DNA of 57,489 nucleotides from Clostridiales bacterium UBA1316. GTDB taxonomy: Bacteria > Bacillota > Clostridia > Oscillospirales > Oscillospiraceae. The position numbers were made by a program, and so were the translations under genes. Positions 1 to 7,796 of this stretch are shown piece after piece. The notes under the pieces were generated by a model. That model ran no database searches. It was not told the origin of the DNA and saw nothing but the letters and a program-made list of their open reading frames with translations. The DNA lies in the NCBI GenBank assembly GCA_002307055.1, contig DBTM01000082.1, positions 1 through 57,489 on the forward strand, given 5' to 3'. The first letter of the stretch is position 1. Each line of letters starts with the position of its first letter.

Positions 1-178
1 GACCGAGGACACCACCATCGCCGACGTCGCCGTTGCCCTCAATGCCGGTCAAATCAAAACCGGCGCCCCCAGCCGCACCGACCGCGTCGCCAAATACAAC
101 CAGCTCCTCCGCATCGAAGAATCCCTCGGCAAAGCCGCCTACTACCCCGGCAAAGCCGTCTTCACCAGCATAAAATAA
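1..178 (+). CDS. eno: Enolase, C-terminal end (partial)
   Basis: Only the last 58 residues are in the window; the reading frame starts at base 2 and ends with TAA at 176-178. The stretch TTIADVAVALNAGQIKTGAP followed by SRTDRVAKYNQLLRIEE is the highly conserved C-terminal end of enolase, which converts 2-phosphoglycerate to phosphoenolpyruvate in glycolysis. The lysine in GQIKTGAP belongs to the active-site region in the family. The gene ends normally and is followed at once by a hairpin terminator. Identity is clear despite the short piece. Confidence 0.95.
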   Translation, partial: TEDTTIADVAVALNAGQIKTGAPSRTDRVAKYNQLLRIEESLGKAAYYPGKAVFTSIK

Positions 179-180
179 CC

Positions 181-227
181 AAAGGGGCGTTTCCTGCGAC
201 TAAACCGCAAGAAACGCCTCTTTGTTT
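181..227 (+). terminator. Rho-independent terminator after enolase
   Basis: AAAGGGGCGTTTC at 181-193 pairs with GAAACGCCTCTTT at 211-223 (one G-T pair), with further pairing inward (CTGCG/CGCAA). The 3' arm runs into TTTGTTT. It starts three bases after the enolase stop codon. Confidence 0.9.
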
Positions 228-312
228 ACCGAAAGTAATGGTCATATTTATGGCGATACATGCAATATACAGAATTTTGATAGAACGCAAATATAAAACC
301 GGACAATAACCA

Positions 313-340
313 GACAACGAACAGTTCTTCTGTCTTGTTG
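313..340. repeat. Short imperfect palindromic repeat, copy A
   Basis: GACAACGAACAGTTC followed by TTCTGTCTTGTTG. The two halves are imperfectly complementary. Related copies lie at 1061-1229 (interrupted by an insertion) and 3636-3668, all between genes. Similar GACAAGGGGACRGTTC-type repeats are common between genes in Firmicutes (recalled, not searched). Confidence 0.5.
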
Positions 341-381
341 AGCGGTTGCAAATTATTCTTAAACAGGAAGTGATGAACTCA

Positions 382-1062
382 ATGGATATTGTTTCTGCCG
401 ACTGGAGCGCGCGTCACAAAGAGCTCGGCAGCATTATCAGAAAGCCGGACTTCTTCCCCAAAGCCGTTGAAATGGTCCTCAGCTTGCATGAAGAGCTGCA
501 CACCTCCAAGGTCGGCAACTCGGAAAACGAAAACAACATCGATGCGCTTTTTAAGGATTTGAAGCAAAACGAATACGCGGTCATGTCGTCCCCGAAGGCT
601 GAAACGATTGCCTGGGCTGTTTGGCACCTGGCGCGGATAGAAGATATAACCATGAACCTGCTTGTTAATAACGGCCCGCAGGTTTTTAATGCAGCCTGGC
701 AAGACCGTATGCAAATCTCGCTTATCGATACCGGCAACGCCATGACTGATACTGAAATTATCGAATTCAGCAAACAAATCAACCCGCCTGAGCTGCTCAA
801 TTACAGGGATGCCGTCGGCATAAAAAGCCGTGATATTGTGCGTCATTTAACCGCCGACGATATGAAACGCAAAATATCACCGGACGGCGTCAAGAGAATT
901 TTGAATGAAGGCGGCGTCACCGAGCAAGCCGATTCCATATGGCTCTTGGATTTCTGGGGCAAAAAAGATGCCGCGGGCATTATCCTGATGCCCCTCACCC
1001 GTCACCAAACCCTGCACCTCAACGACTGCCACAAGTGGAAAGCGTTTATCCGCAGAATGTGA
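382..1062 (+). CDS. DinB-like superfamily protein
   Basis: The product is 226 residues and looks all-helical. WAVWHLARIED in the first third and RHQTLHLNDC near the C-terminus match the spaced histidines that bind a metal in DinB/YfiT four-helix bundles. Members of this fold include thiol transferases acting with bacillithiol or mycothiol and many proteins of unknown role; no substrate can be named here. AGGAAGTGA at 365-373 is the ribosome binding site. It is 11 bases from the ATG at 382 but overlaps an in-frame ATG at 373, so the start could be nine bases earlier. The gene stands alone between two intergenic repeats. Confidence 0.65.
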   Translation: MDIVSADWSARHKELGSIIRKPDFFPKAVEMVLSLHEELHTSKVGNSENENNIDALFKDLKQNEYAVMSSPKAETIAWAVWHLARIEDITMNLLVNNGPQVFNAAWQDRMQISLIDTGNAMTDTEIIEFSKQINPPELLNYRDAVGIKSRDIVRHLTADDMKRKISPDGVKRILNEGGVTEQADSIWLLDFWGKKDAAGIILMPLTRHQTLHLNDCHKWKAFIRRM

Positions 1063-1229
1063 CAAGGGGACAGTTCGAAATTGCTGATAAACCCATGAAA
1101 TGTCATCCCGAGCGTAGAGCGGGATCTTTAAACATTGCATTTGCAGGCATTAAAAGATTCTTCGCTGCGCTCAGAATGACACGATTGGCAGTTTTTCAGT
1201 GGTTTCGGACAGTTCTTCTGTCTTGTTTT
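1061..1229. repeat. Palindromic repeat interrupted by a MITE-like insertion
   Basis: The left half GACAAGGGGACAGTTC is at 1061-1076 and the right half GGACAGTTCTTCTGTCTTGT starts at 1207. GGACAGTTC occurs on both sides (1068-1076 and 1207-1215). Removing 1077-1215 restores a repeat like the copies at 313-340 and 3636-3668, so the repeat was the target of an insertion with a 9-bp duplication. Confidence 0.55.
1077..1206. mobile_element. MITE-like element, 130 bp, with 9-bp target duplication
   Basis: The element has long imperfect terminal inverted repeats. The core arms are 1102-1129 and 1153-1180 (21 of 28 positions match). Weaker pairing continues to both ends (GAAA, CTGA and AAAC blocks). 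It is bracketed by direct repeats GGACAGTTC, as expected for a target-site duplication. No open reading frame encodes a transposase, so movement would need one supplied in trans. Confidence 0.6.
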
Positions 1230-1266
1230 CATAGTTCGACTCACCTATTTTCCTGGAAGTTGTGAC

Positions 1267-2265
1267 CTATTTCTCCTTAATCGGGAGCAATAAATCCACC
1301 TGAAGCGGCGCAAGGTAATCGTCCGGCGACTCGCCCCGGTAATTCAAGCTCTCCTCAAGCACCCAATCCTGCGCCGTCAGCTCGGGCGTGACGCGGCATT
1401 CCCAATCAATCGTATAAAAATCACTGCCCGCTGCCCACTCTTTCAGCAGCGTCCACTCATCGTACGCACCCATGGGAATCGTATGCGCGGCATAGAGGCC
1501 GCCGTGAAATTGGCGTTTTACAAACGGTTCGGGTACAGCCATATGCTCCGGGACAGTCACCCACAGCTCAAACCGATAATCGCCGTTTTCATCCGTCTTG
1601 TGCGCATACGCACCGAAACGGCGCGTGTCGGGTTTGCTTTGCAGCAGCATATGCGACTGTACCAGCTCCGCAATCGCCTGTATCGCCGGAACCTCCGCGC
1701 CATCCATCGCGCCGTCACTTAGGCACTGGTAAGCCGCCGCAGTCATCGGCGGAAGATGGATAATCCGGACATCTCTGTCTGTAAGCCTCGATAGCTTTAT
1801 GCTTGCTTTGTTCAAGTCTCCTGTCATTTTTTCATCTCCAATTCTCGTTTTTGTTAAAGTCAGTACCTCTTCAATCGCCGAGAGCGCAAGCTCGTCCGGC
1901 ACATCCAGCTTGACCTCCTGCTGGATACACGCTCCAAGCCGCGTTACCGCTTCATTCAAAATTTCGCGGATGGTTGAAAGCGCGGTGATTTCATCGTCCA
2001 CCTCACGCAGATTCTGTTGAAAAACCTCGATGATCTCCATCGCGTTCCGGCTTTGTAAAACTGCAGCGATTTGCTTGAGCGGCATACGTAAGCGGCGTAA
2101 TACGATAATTTGCTGTAGCCGGGTTACAGTGTCAGCATCATACAAACGATAGGTGTTGCCGTCTCTCTTCACACTTCGGAGCAAACCGATCTTTTCGTAA
2201 TATCGCAAAGTGCGTGTAGAGACATTAAACCCATTGGCGATTTGACTGATTGTTAAAAGCTCCAT
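1267..2265 (-). CDS. MerR-family transcriptional regulator with GyrI-like effector domain
   Basis: The product is 332 residues. Residues 1-70 are a MerR winged helix (LTISQIANGFNVSTRTLRYY), followed by a helical dimerisation stretch to about 125. A C-terminal region of about 170 residues (DVRIIHLPPMTAAAY onward) resembles AraC_E_bind/GyrI-like ligand domains, as in BmrR-type multidrug regulators. The ATG at 2265 is chosen because GAGAGGAG lies seven bases upstream; the open frame extends further but without a site. The gene's own promoter has the 19-bp spacer typical of MerR control, so it is probably autoregulated. The ligand is unknown and no transporter is adjacent. Confidence 0.85.
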   Translation of the reverse strand: MELLTISQIANGFNVSTRTLRYYEKIGLLRSVKRDGNTYRLYDADTVTRLQQIIVLRRLRMPLKQIAAVLQSRNAMEIIEVFQQNLREVDDEITALSTIREILNEAVTRLGACIQQEVKLDVPDELALSAIEEVLTLTKTRIGDEKMTGDLNKASIKLSRLTDRDVRIIHLPPMTAAAYQCLSDGAMDGAEVPAIQAIAELVQSHMLLQSKPDTRRFGAYAHKTDENGDYRFELWVTVPEHMAVPEPFVKRQFHGGLYAAHTIPMGAYDEWTLLKEWAAGSDFYTIDWECRVTPELTAQDWVLEESLNYRGESPDDYLAPLQVDLLLPIKEK

Positions 2266-2309
2266 ACATAATCTCCTCTCTGATAGCCGCTGAATGATCA
2301 CCTGCATGC

Positions 2310-2340
2310 AGTATAAGCTTTGACCTCGCGTCAATGTCAA
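2310..2340 (-). promoter_or_regulatory. MerR-type promoter with 19-bp spacer and operator
   Basis: On the minus strand TTGACA (2340-2335) and TATACT (2315-2310) are separated by 19 bp instead of 17. The spacer contains the inverted repeat TTGAC-N5-GTCAA (2320-2334). This is the classic layout of promoters remodelled by MerR regulators, and it lies 45 bp upstream of the merR-type start codon. Confidence 0.75.
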
Positions 2341-2366
2341 ATGTTTTTTTGCAGCTTCTTAATTTA

Positions 2367-2395
2367 TTGTTATTTTTAAACATTAATGGTATTAT
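2367..2395 (+). promoter_or_regulatory. Promoter of the M1-like peptidase gene
   Basis: TTGTTA (2367-2372) and TATTAT (2390-2395) are separated by 17 bp, about 50 bp upstream of the ATG at 2447 and divergent from the merR promoter. Confidence 0.5.
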
Positions 2396-2446
2396 AAATC
2401 GAAATAAATCAGCTGCTTGTAATATAACGTTTTGGAGGTTCACGCA

Positions 2447-3631
2447 ATGCCGAACAATGGGAAAATATTTGTAAGCTTTGGCGATGGAGACAGAGCGCTC
2501 GACGTGAAATGCGTCCTCACTTTCGAGGATGCCGCTCGGGACTTTCGCTTTTCCTTAAGCACTCTTTTGACGGTTGACAGCGTCACTTCCGACGCCGCCT
2601 CAGATTGGAAACTCGTCAGGCAGTGGCAGCCGCAGTGGCAGCATGCCAGCAACGAATTTGAAGTCACAAGCAAAACACCCATGCAGAAAATAATTATTCG
2701 TTACCATGGGAAAATACAGGGTCACTGCAACATCATCGAGGACAGACGCATTGCCCTGAGCTCCTATTCCGCCTGGATGCTCTCGGAATTGTCTGTCCCT
2801 GTTTCGCTTCTGTGCAAAATCGAAAATATGGAAGATTACTTTATACTCAACGCCCGGTATGACGCGGCGGAAAAGCTCTGGATTTACGGCGAAACCGAGC
2901 ACGACCCCGGCAATATTATCGCGCTCAAAAAAGGTCAGTATTATGCTGCCAATACGGATAATTTCAATTTTTACTACCTAAATCCGGCGGAAAAGGCATA
3001 CGCCGACAGCTATGTCTTTTACTATACGGATATTATGAAATACTACACCTCGATCTTTCCCAAAAAAGAGATCAACAAAATGGATATCGTTTCTCTGGAC
3101 ATGCCCAGCAGCAACATGGCTTATTTCCGCAAAGAGCTTGTCGTCATCGATAAAATAAACGTATCCGCTGATAAAGATAAAATCCGTCAAAGCGTTATAT
3201 CCTTATTGGCCCACGAGCTTGGCCACAACTGGTTTACCGGCGCAGATACCACCTCCTGGGAGGATTGGCTGAACGAAACCGGCGCCGAGTGGGCCGCACG
3301 GCTGTATATGCTGTCCATAAACGACCAGGCGTTATTCAGCGGGAATTTATTATGGGTGAGAGATAACTATAAAAATACCCCCGTCATTAAATCCCCCGAC
3401 CTGAAGCGCCCCGCCGACGGCGTCCATTTCCGCGGCACAATGCTGTTTTATGAACTCTATAATCATTACGGGGCCGAAACCATAAAAACCCTCCTTCAGA
3501 CACTCGCCAATCTAAACGACAAGACAACAGCAAACCTCTTATCACAGCTTCGCCAGACCCTTGATCAAACCATACCGGATTTAATAGAGCGCGGCTTAAC
3601 AACAAAAGACTACTCCGAATTGTTCCAATAA
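2447..3631 (+). CDS. M1-family-like zinc metallopeptidase
   Basis: The product is 394 residues. HELGHNW (H256, E257, H260) followed by WEDWLNE gives the gluzincin zinc site: two histidines and a downstream glutamate. The HExxH to NE spacing is about 16 residues rather than the classic 18. The length is well below a full aminopeptidase N (about 850), so it holds an N-terminal beta part and the catalytic part only. No signal peptide is visible, so it probably works in the cytoplasm. TGGAGGT at 2433-2439, seven bases before the ATG at 2447, sets the start. The substrate is unknown. It is divergent from the MerR-family gene. Confidence 0.75.
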   Translation: MPNNGKIFVSFGDGDRALDVKCVLTFEDAARDFRFSLSTLLTVDSVTSDAASDWKLVRQWQPQWQHASNEFEVTSKTPMQKIIIRYHGKIQGHCNIIEDRRIALSSYSAWMLSELSVPVSLLCKIENMEDYFILNARYDAAEKLWIYGETEHDPGNIIALKKGQYYAANTDNFNFYYLNPAEKAYADSYVFYYTDIMKYYTSIFPKKEINKMDIVSLDMPSSNMAYFRKELVVIDKINVSADKDKIRQSVISLLAHELGHNWFTGADTTSWEDWLNETGAEWAARLYMLSINDQALFSGNLLWVRDNYKNTPVIKSPDLKRPADGVHFRGTMLFYELYNHYGAETIKTLLQTLANLNDKTTANLLSQLRQTLDQTIPDLIERGLTTKDYSELFQ

Positions 3632-3635
3632 CCAT

Positions 3636-3668
3636 GTGACAAGGGGGATATCTCCTGTCTTGTTTTGC
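3636..3668. repeat. Short imperfect palindromic repeat, copy D
   Basis: GTGACAAGGGGGATATCTCC followed by TGTCTTGTTTTGC, right after the peptidase stop codon. The halves pair (GACAAG with CTTGTC-like TGTCTTGT). It may also act as a weak terminator, but its main signature is similarity to the repeats near 313 and 1061. Confidence 0.45.
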
Positions 3669-4120
3669 TTATCTCAATTGCCCTTATCCCAGCTTATATA
3701 CTATTAAAACTACATAAATTTAATTATGCGGGTGGACAGACGGTTATCTTGCATCCAAATATGCGGTTTTTTATGCTATAATGAAGCGGTTAAAAATTCA
3801 TTGTGTCAGTGCATGTATTGTATCTCACGCGGAAACGTCTTTCAGGGGATGGTGCGGGGCGCGAAAATTTATATGTATATAGGGGTTTTTGCAAAGCTTA
3901 AAGTGGTAATATCCTGTGATTGCAGCGGTTCAAGGCGTGTGGAGGCGGCTGCTTCTTAATACAATCGTAATATATTCAATACATTTGTAACAACTTTTCG
4001 GCTATTTAACGCGGTTTTTATGGCAATACAGGGCAATTTTGAGGTGATATCGGGTGTTTTTGGAGCAATACACCGGCATTTTGCGCTTTATTATTGCTTA
4101 TCAAATTGAAAATCCGAAAA
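3669..4120. other. Intergenic stretch without a convincing gene
   Basis: About 450 bp between the peptidase and the binding-protein promoter. Short frames exist, but none has a ribosome binding site, protein-like composition or a recognisable product. It is T-rich, and no riboswitch or tRNA fold could be recognised. Confidence 0.5.
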
Positions 4121-4125
4121 TAGAA

Positions 4126-4154
4126 TTGATATGTGTGTGTCAAGGTAGTATAAT
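4126..4154 (+). promoter_or_regulatory. Sigma-A-type promoter of the amino-acid ABC importer operon
   Basis: TTGATA (4126-4131), a 17-bp spacer, and TATAAT (4149-4154). The -10 box is a perfect consensus, 35 bp before the binding-protein ATG. Confidence 0.8.
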
Positions 4155-4188
4155 TCAACATATATTTTTTGAATATGGAGTGGATAAA

Positions 4189-5043
4189 ATGAAAAAATCA
4201 TGGAAAATCGTAGCGGCGATTCTCATGCTGGCTATGCTTTTTAGCCTCGGTGCCTGCGCGAGCCAAAAGGCGGCTCCCTCAACCAGCCCTTCAGCAGCTG
4301 CCTCGCCTTCAGCTTCAGCCAGTACCGCGAAGCTGAAAATACTTGATACAGCGTACACCTCAGAGGATTATGCCATCTGCCTCAAAAAAGGCAATTCCGA
4401 GCTGCTGGGCAAGATCAACACAGCGCTGCAGGGGCTCATCTCCGACGGCACCGTGAAGAAAATCGTCGACAACTACATCAACAATGTCCCCGACAACCTG
4501 ACCTTCCAACAGAAAACCGACGGTCTGCCGGTGCTGAATATGGCGACCAACGCAACCTTCCCGCCGTACGAATTCACTCAGAGTGACAAGATTGTCGGTA
4601 TCGACGCCGATGTTGCCGCTGCCATCGCCGATAAGCTGAACATGAAGCTTGTCATTACCGATATGGACTTTGACTCCATCATTGCCGCCGTCTCGAGCGG
4701 TAAGGTCGACATGGGCATGGCCGGTATGACCGTAACACCCGACCGTCAGAAGAACGTTGACTTCTCAATTTCATACGCTACCGGCATCCAGTCCATCATC
4801 GTACCGGTAAGCTCCAAAATTACATCCATTGACGACCTCAAAGCCACAGATGCGACTTATACCATCGGTGTGCAGCAGAATACAACCGGCGATATTTATG
4901 CCACGGGAGATTTCGGAGAGAGCCGCGTCCAGCGCTTCAAGAATGGCGCGGATGCCGTCCAGGCCCTGCTGACAGGCAAGGTTGACTGCGTCATTATCGA
5001 CAATGAGCCCGCCAAGGCATTCATCGCAACAGCAAATAAATAA
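4189..5043 (+). CDS. Amino-acid ABC transporter substrate-binding lipoprotein, apparently circularly permuted
   Basis: The product is 284 residues. Residues 1-23 are a lipoprotein signal (FSLGAC, lipid cysteine C23), then an Ala/Ser/Pro linker. Residues 48-97 (LKILDTAYTSEDYAICLKKG to VDNYI) look like the piece that normally ENDS family-3 solute-binding proteins. After a linker, residues 115-284 give the usual first part (LNMATNATFPPYEF, GIDADVAAAIADKL, MAGMTVTPDRQKNVDFS, IGVQQNTTG). They stop at DNEPAKAFIATANK, just where the moved piece would follow. All elements of the fold are present once, in permuted order. GGAG eight bases upstream supports the start. The permease and ATPase follow, so it should deliver an amino acid to them. 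Confidence 0.88.
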   Translation: MKKSWKIVAAILMLAMLFSLGACASQKAAPSTSPSAAASPSASASTAKLKILDTAYTSEDYAICLKKGNSELLGKINTALQGLISDGTVKKIVDNYINNVPDNLTFQQKTDGLPVLNMATNATFPPYEFTQSDKIVGIDADVAAAIADKLNMKLVITDMDFDSIIAAVSSGKVDMGMAGMTVTPDRQKNVDFSISYATGIQSIIVPVSSKITSIDDLKATDATYTIGVQQNTTGDIYATGDFGESRVQRFKNGADAVQALLTGKVDCVIIDNEPAKAFIATANK

Positions 5044-5062
5044 AAGCAGTTTTGTTTTTGCT

Positions 5063-5096
5063 CCGAATAGGGACGGGTTACTCCGCCCCTATTCGG
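5063..5096 (+). other. Intercistronic hairpin between binding protein and permease
   Basis: CCGAATAGGG (5063-5072) and CCCTATTCGG (5087-5096) form a perfect 10-bp stem. No T-run follows. Such hairpins after the binding-protein gene of ABC operons commonly protect or partly terminate the message, so that more binding protein than permease is made (general knowledge; inferred here). Confidence 0.6.
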
Positions 5097-5121
5097 CGTT
5101 ATTCAGAGAGAGGGTGCGCAT

Positions 5122-5850
5122 TTGTCTGCATGGTTTGATAAAGTACAGGCGGACTTCTACCAGAATTTCATACAGGATAACCGATGGCATCTCATGTGGA
5201 GAGGCCTCGGCGTCACACTCAGGATTACACTCGGCGCGCTGGTCATCGGTATCTGTATCGGTATTCTGATATCCATCGTCCGTTCGACATATGATAAGAC
5301 AATTGAAACGACGCGTCCGGGCTTCGGAAAGGTTTTATTGATCTTTTTCAACGCTTTATGCCGGATATATCTTTCGGTCATCCGCGGGACACCGGTCTTC
5401 GTGCAGCTGCTCATCATTTATTTTATTATTCTCGCCTCTTCCAACAACGGTCTCCTGATTGCGACACTGACCTTTGGCATCAACTCCGGAGCCTATGTCG
5501 CGGAAATTATACGAGGCGGCATTATGTCCGTCGACTCCGGGCAGATGGAAGCCGGGCGCAGTCTTGGCTTTAACTATATCCAGACCATGTGGCTCATCAT
5601 CATTCCGCAGGCGATAAAAAACGTGCTCCCGGCACTGGCTAATGAATTCATTACACTGCTCAAGGAGACCGCCATATCCAGTTATGTCGCCGTCAAGGAT
5701 CTCGCTGCGGCAGTTATAAATATCCGCGGCATCACCTATTCCGCGTTTATGCCGCTGATTGCGCTCGCGCTCATCTACTTTGTAATCGTCAAGTTCCTGG
5801 AATGGGTTTTCGGCAAAATAGAAAGGAGACTCAGAACCAGTGAACACTGA
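5122..5850 (+). CDS. Amino-acid ABC transporter permease (His/Glu/Gln/Arg type)
   Basis: The product is 242 residues with about five membrane helices. The stretch SGAYVAEIIRGGIMSVDSGQ then MEAGRSLGF is the EAA loop that contacts the ATPase in polar amino-acid importers. RITLGALVIGICIGILIS is the first membrane helix, preceded by a WHLMWRGLGVT-type entry. The start is TTG at 5122, supported by GAGAGAGGG eight bases upstream; no in-frame ATG lies nearby. The gene lies 78 bases after the binding-protein stop and overlaps the ATPase gene by 11 bases, so the three form one importer operon. Substrate specificity cannot be read from the sequence. Confidence 0.92.
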   Translation: MSAWFDKVQADFYQNFIQDNRWHLMWRGLGVTLRITLGALVIGICIGILISIVRSTYDKTIETTRPGFGKVLLIFFNALCRIYLSVIRGTPVFVQLLIIYFIILASSNNGLLIATLTFGINSGAYVAEIIRGGIMSVDSGQMEAGRSLGFNYIQTMWLIIIPQAIKNVLPALANEFITLLKETAISSYVAVKDLAAAVINIRGITYSAFMPLIALALIYFVIVKFLEWVFGKIERRLRTSEH

Positions 5851-6583
5851 TACGCTCATCAATGTCTCAGGACTATATAAGCATTTCAAGAACGGCGAAA
5901 TCAAGGCACTTGACGGGATTGACGCGGAGGTCAAACGCGGCGAGGTCGTTGTCGTGATCGGTCCCTCCGGGAGCGGTAAATCCACCTTTCTGCGCTGTCT
6001 GAATCTGCTGGAAGTACCGACGGCGGGTACAATATTGTTTGAAGGCGTCGACATCACGGACACGAAGACCGATATTAATCTGCACCGCCGAAAAATGGGG
6101 ATGGTGTTCCAGCTCTTCAATCTGTTTCCGCATATGACGGTACTAAAAAATATGACGGCAGCGCCGATGACGCTCCTGCATCAGCCGAAAGCGGAGGCGG
6201 AAGAAAAAGCGATGGTGCTTTTAAAGCGCGTCGGGCTTGAGAGCAGAGCAAATGCGTACCCCAGCCAGTTGTCCGGCGGGCAGAAGCAGCGCATCGCCAT
6301 CGTCCGGGCACTGTGCATGGACCCGGATGTGATGCTTTTTGATGAACCGACAAGCGCTTTAGACCCCGAGATGGTCGGCGAGGTGCTCGATGTGATGAAG
6401 CAGCTGGCCCGCGACGGGATGACGATGGTGGTCGTCACGCATGAGATGGGGTTTGCCCGCGAGGTCGGCTCCCGCGTCATTTTCATGGATTACGGCAAAA
6501 TCATCGAAGAAAACACACCGGAGGAGATTTTCAGCCATCCCAAGAGCGAGCGGCTGCAAAACTTCCTCGCCAAGGTGTTATAA
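5840..6583 (+). CDS. Amino-acid ABC transporter ATP-binding protein (GlnQ-like)
   Basis: The product is 247 residues, the usual length. Walker A is GPSGSGKST, the Q-loop lies in MVFQLFNLFPHMTVLKNM, the signature is LSGGQKQR, Walker B is VMLFDEPTSALDPE, and the switch histidine is in VVVTHEMGFAREV. This set is characteristic of polar amino-acid import ATPases. The GTG start at 5840 overlaps the end of the permease gene; AAAGGAG at 5822-5828 is the ribosome binding site. It powers the importer formed with the preceding two genes. No terminator is evident after it. Confidence 0.95.
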   Translation: MNTDTLINVSGLYKHFKNGEIKALDGIDAEVKRGEVVVVIGPSGSGKSTFLRCLNLLEVPTAGTILFEGVDITDTKTDINLHRRKMGMVFQLFNLFPHMTVLKNMTAAPMTLLHQPKAEAEEKAMVLLKRVGLESRANAYPSQLSGGQKQRIAIVRALCMDPDVMLFDEPTSALDPEMVGEVLDVMKQLARDGMTMVVVTHEMGFAREVGSRVIFMDYGKIIEENTPEEIFSHPKSERLQNFLAKVL

Positions 6584-6689
6584 AGAATAATGGAACTTTT
6601 TTGAAATATTCAGCGTCTAAATCCCAGCCTTACAGTGAGACAGGAACCTTCCCATCGTTTCCATCTCATAATAAATAGGGGGGATTAGA

Positions 6690-7670
6690 ATGAAAAAGAT
6701 TATTTCACTCGTAATTGCAATCCTGCTCATAACAGCACTCCTGACCTCATGTGCGTCGAGCAGCTCAGCGCCCTCGGGCAATTTGAACAAAGCAGAATAT
6801 GATTCTGCCAGTCAGGAGCAATCCGCACCAATGCCCAGCGCGGCTTATGCGTCTGTACAGGACGTTAAGGAGAAGGATACTGCCGGCTCGGTTGCTGCGG
6901 ATAACGGCAGCGCGCTCACCAGCGGCACGCTCAGCGCTTCCCTCTCCGGCGAAAAAATGATTTATAATTTAAGCGCGTCGGTCGAGACGACCAAGTTTGA
7001 CGAGACCATTAAAAACGTTGATATGCTTATTAACAAATTCGGCGCTTTTGTCGAAACCGCTAATATCAGCGGAAACAGCTACGGGTATACAACGTTCCGT
7101 TCCGCCGATTACACCATACGCGTCCCGGTGAGTAATTTTAAAGGCATGAATGACAGCCTCCCGGTTCTTGGCAATATCATTAACCGCAATACAACAGCCC
7201 AGAATATAACGGCGCAGTTTATCGATACGCAGTCACGTCTGGACGCCTATAATACGGAGGAAAGCCGCCTCCTGGCGATGTTGGCAAAAACAGCGACTGT
7301 CGCCGATATGATCACGATTGAGCAGCGCCTGTCCGATGTGCGCTATCAGATTGAATCCCTGACCTCCACGCTGAAAAATTGGCAGAACCAGGTTGATTAC
7401 TCTACAGTAACAATCCATATTGCCGAGGTGGCAGAGCTGACGAACCAGGTTTCCGTCCAACGCACCTATTGGCAGCAGCTCTGGGACGGCGTCAGCGCCA
7501 CCTTCAAGGGCATCGGCACTTTCTTTAAAGGCTTATTCATGGGCATCGTCATCGCGCTCCCGGTCCTGCTCATTCTTGCCGTCCTGGCCGTCATCGTTGT
7601 CGTCATCATCAGAGCGGCAAATAAAAAGAATAAGCGAAACAATAAGCAGGATAACAACACAAAAGAATAA
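6690..7670 (+). CDS. DUF4349-domain lipoprotein
   Basis: The product is 326 residues. It has a lipoprotein signal with lipobox LLTSC (C21), a low-complexity Ser/Ala linker to about 85, then a DUF4349-type body. That body has an N-terminal alpha/beta part (TTKFDETIKNVDMLINKFGA), a coiled-coil stretch (AYNTEESRLLAMLAKTATVA, IEQRLSDVRYQIESLTSTLK) and a C-terminal membrane helix at about 278-305, followed by a Lys/Asn-rich tail. The protein would be held at both ends: by lipid outside and by a helix with a basic cytoplasmic tail. The function of the family is unknown. The ATG at 6690 follows AGGGGGGATT. It stands alone. Confidence 0.85.
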   Translation: MKKIISLVIAILLITALLTSCASSSSAPSGNLNKAEYDSASQEQSAPMPSAAYASVQDVKEKDTAGSVAADNGSALTSGTLSASLSGEKMIYNLSASVETTKFDETIKNVDMLINKFGAFVETANISGNSYGYTTFRSADYTIRVPVSNFKGMNDSLPVLGNIINRNTTAQNITAQFIDTQSRLDAYNTEESRLLAMLAKTATVADMITIEQRLSDVRYQIESLTSTLKNWQNQVDYSTVTIHIAEVAELTNQVSVQRTYWQQLWDGVSATFKGIGTFFKGLFMGIVIALPVLLILAVLAVIVVVIIRAANKKNKRNNKQDNNTKE

Positions 7671-7796
7671 GCGGTAAAATTTCTCATTGCTTACCCATAA
7701 TTTACTGTCGGTTCCAATTTCGTTTCAGGAATGCGCGCGCATTATTGAGGCAAAATAAACACAGCAAATATAGGCGATAAGCAATGAGGAATTAAT

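Noticed and set aside
3726..3959. A 77-codon frame between the M1-like peptidase and the binding protein
   Set aside because: No ribosome binding site, odd Cys/Arg-rich composition, no recognisable family, and it lies in T-rich intergenic DNA.
7671..7796. Lysine-type or other riboswitch before the amino-acid permease
   Set aside because: Only 126 bp are available and no conserved riboswitch core or terminator pair could be recognised.
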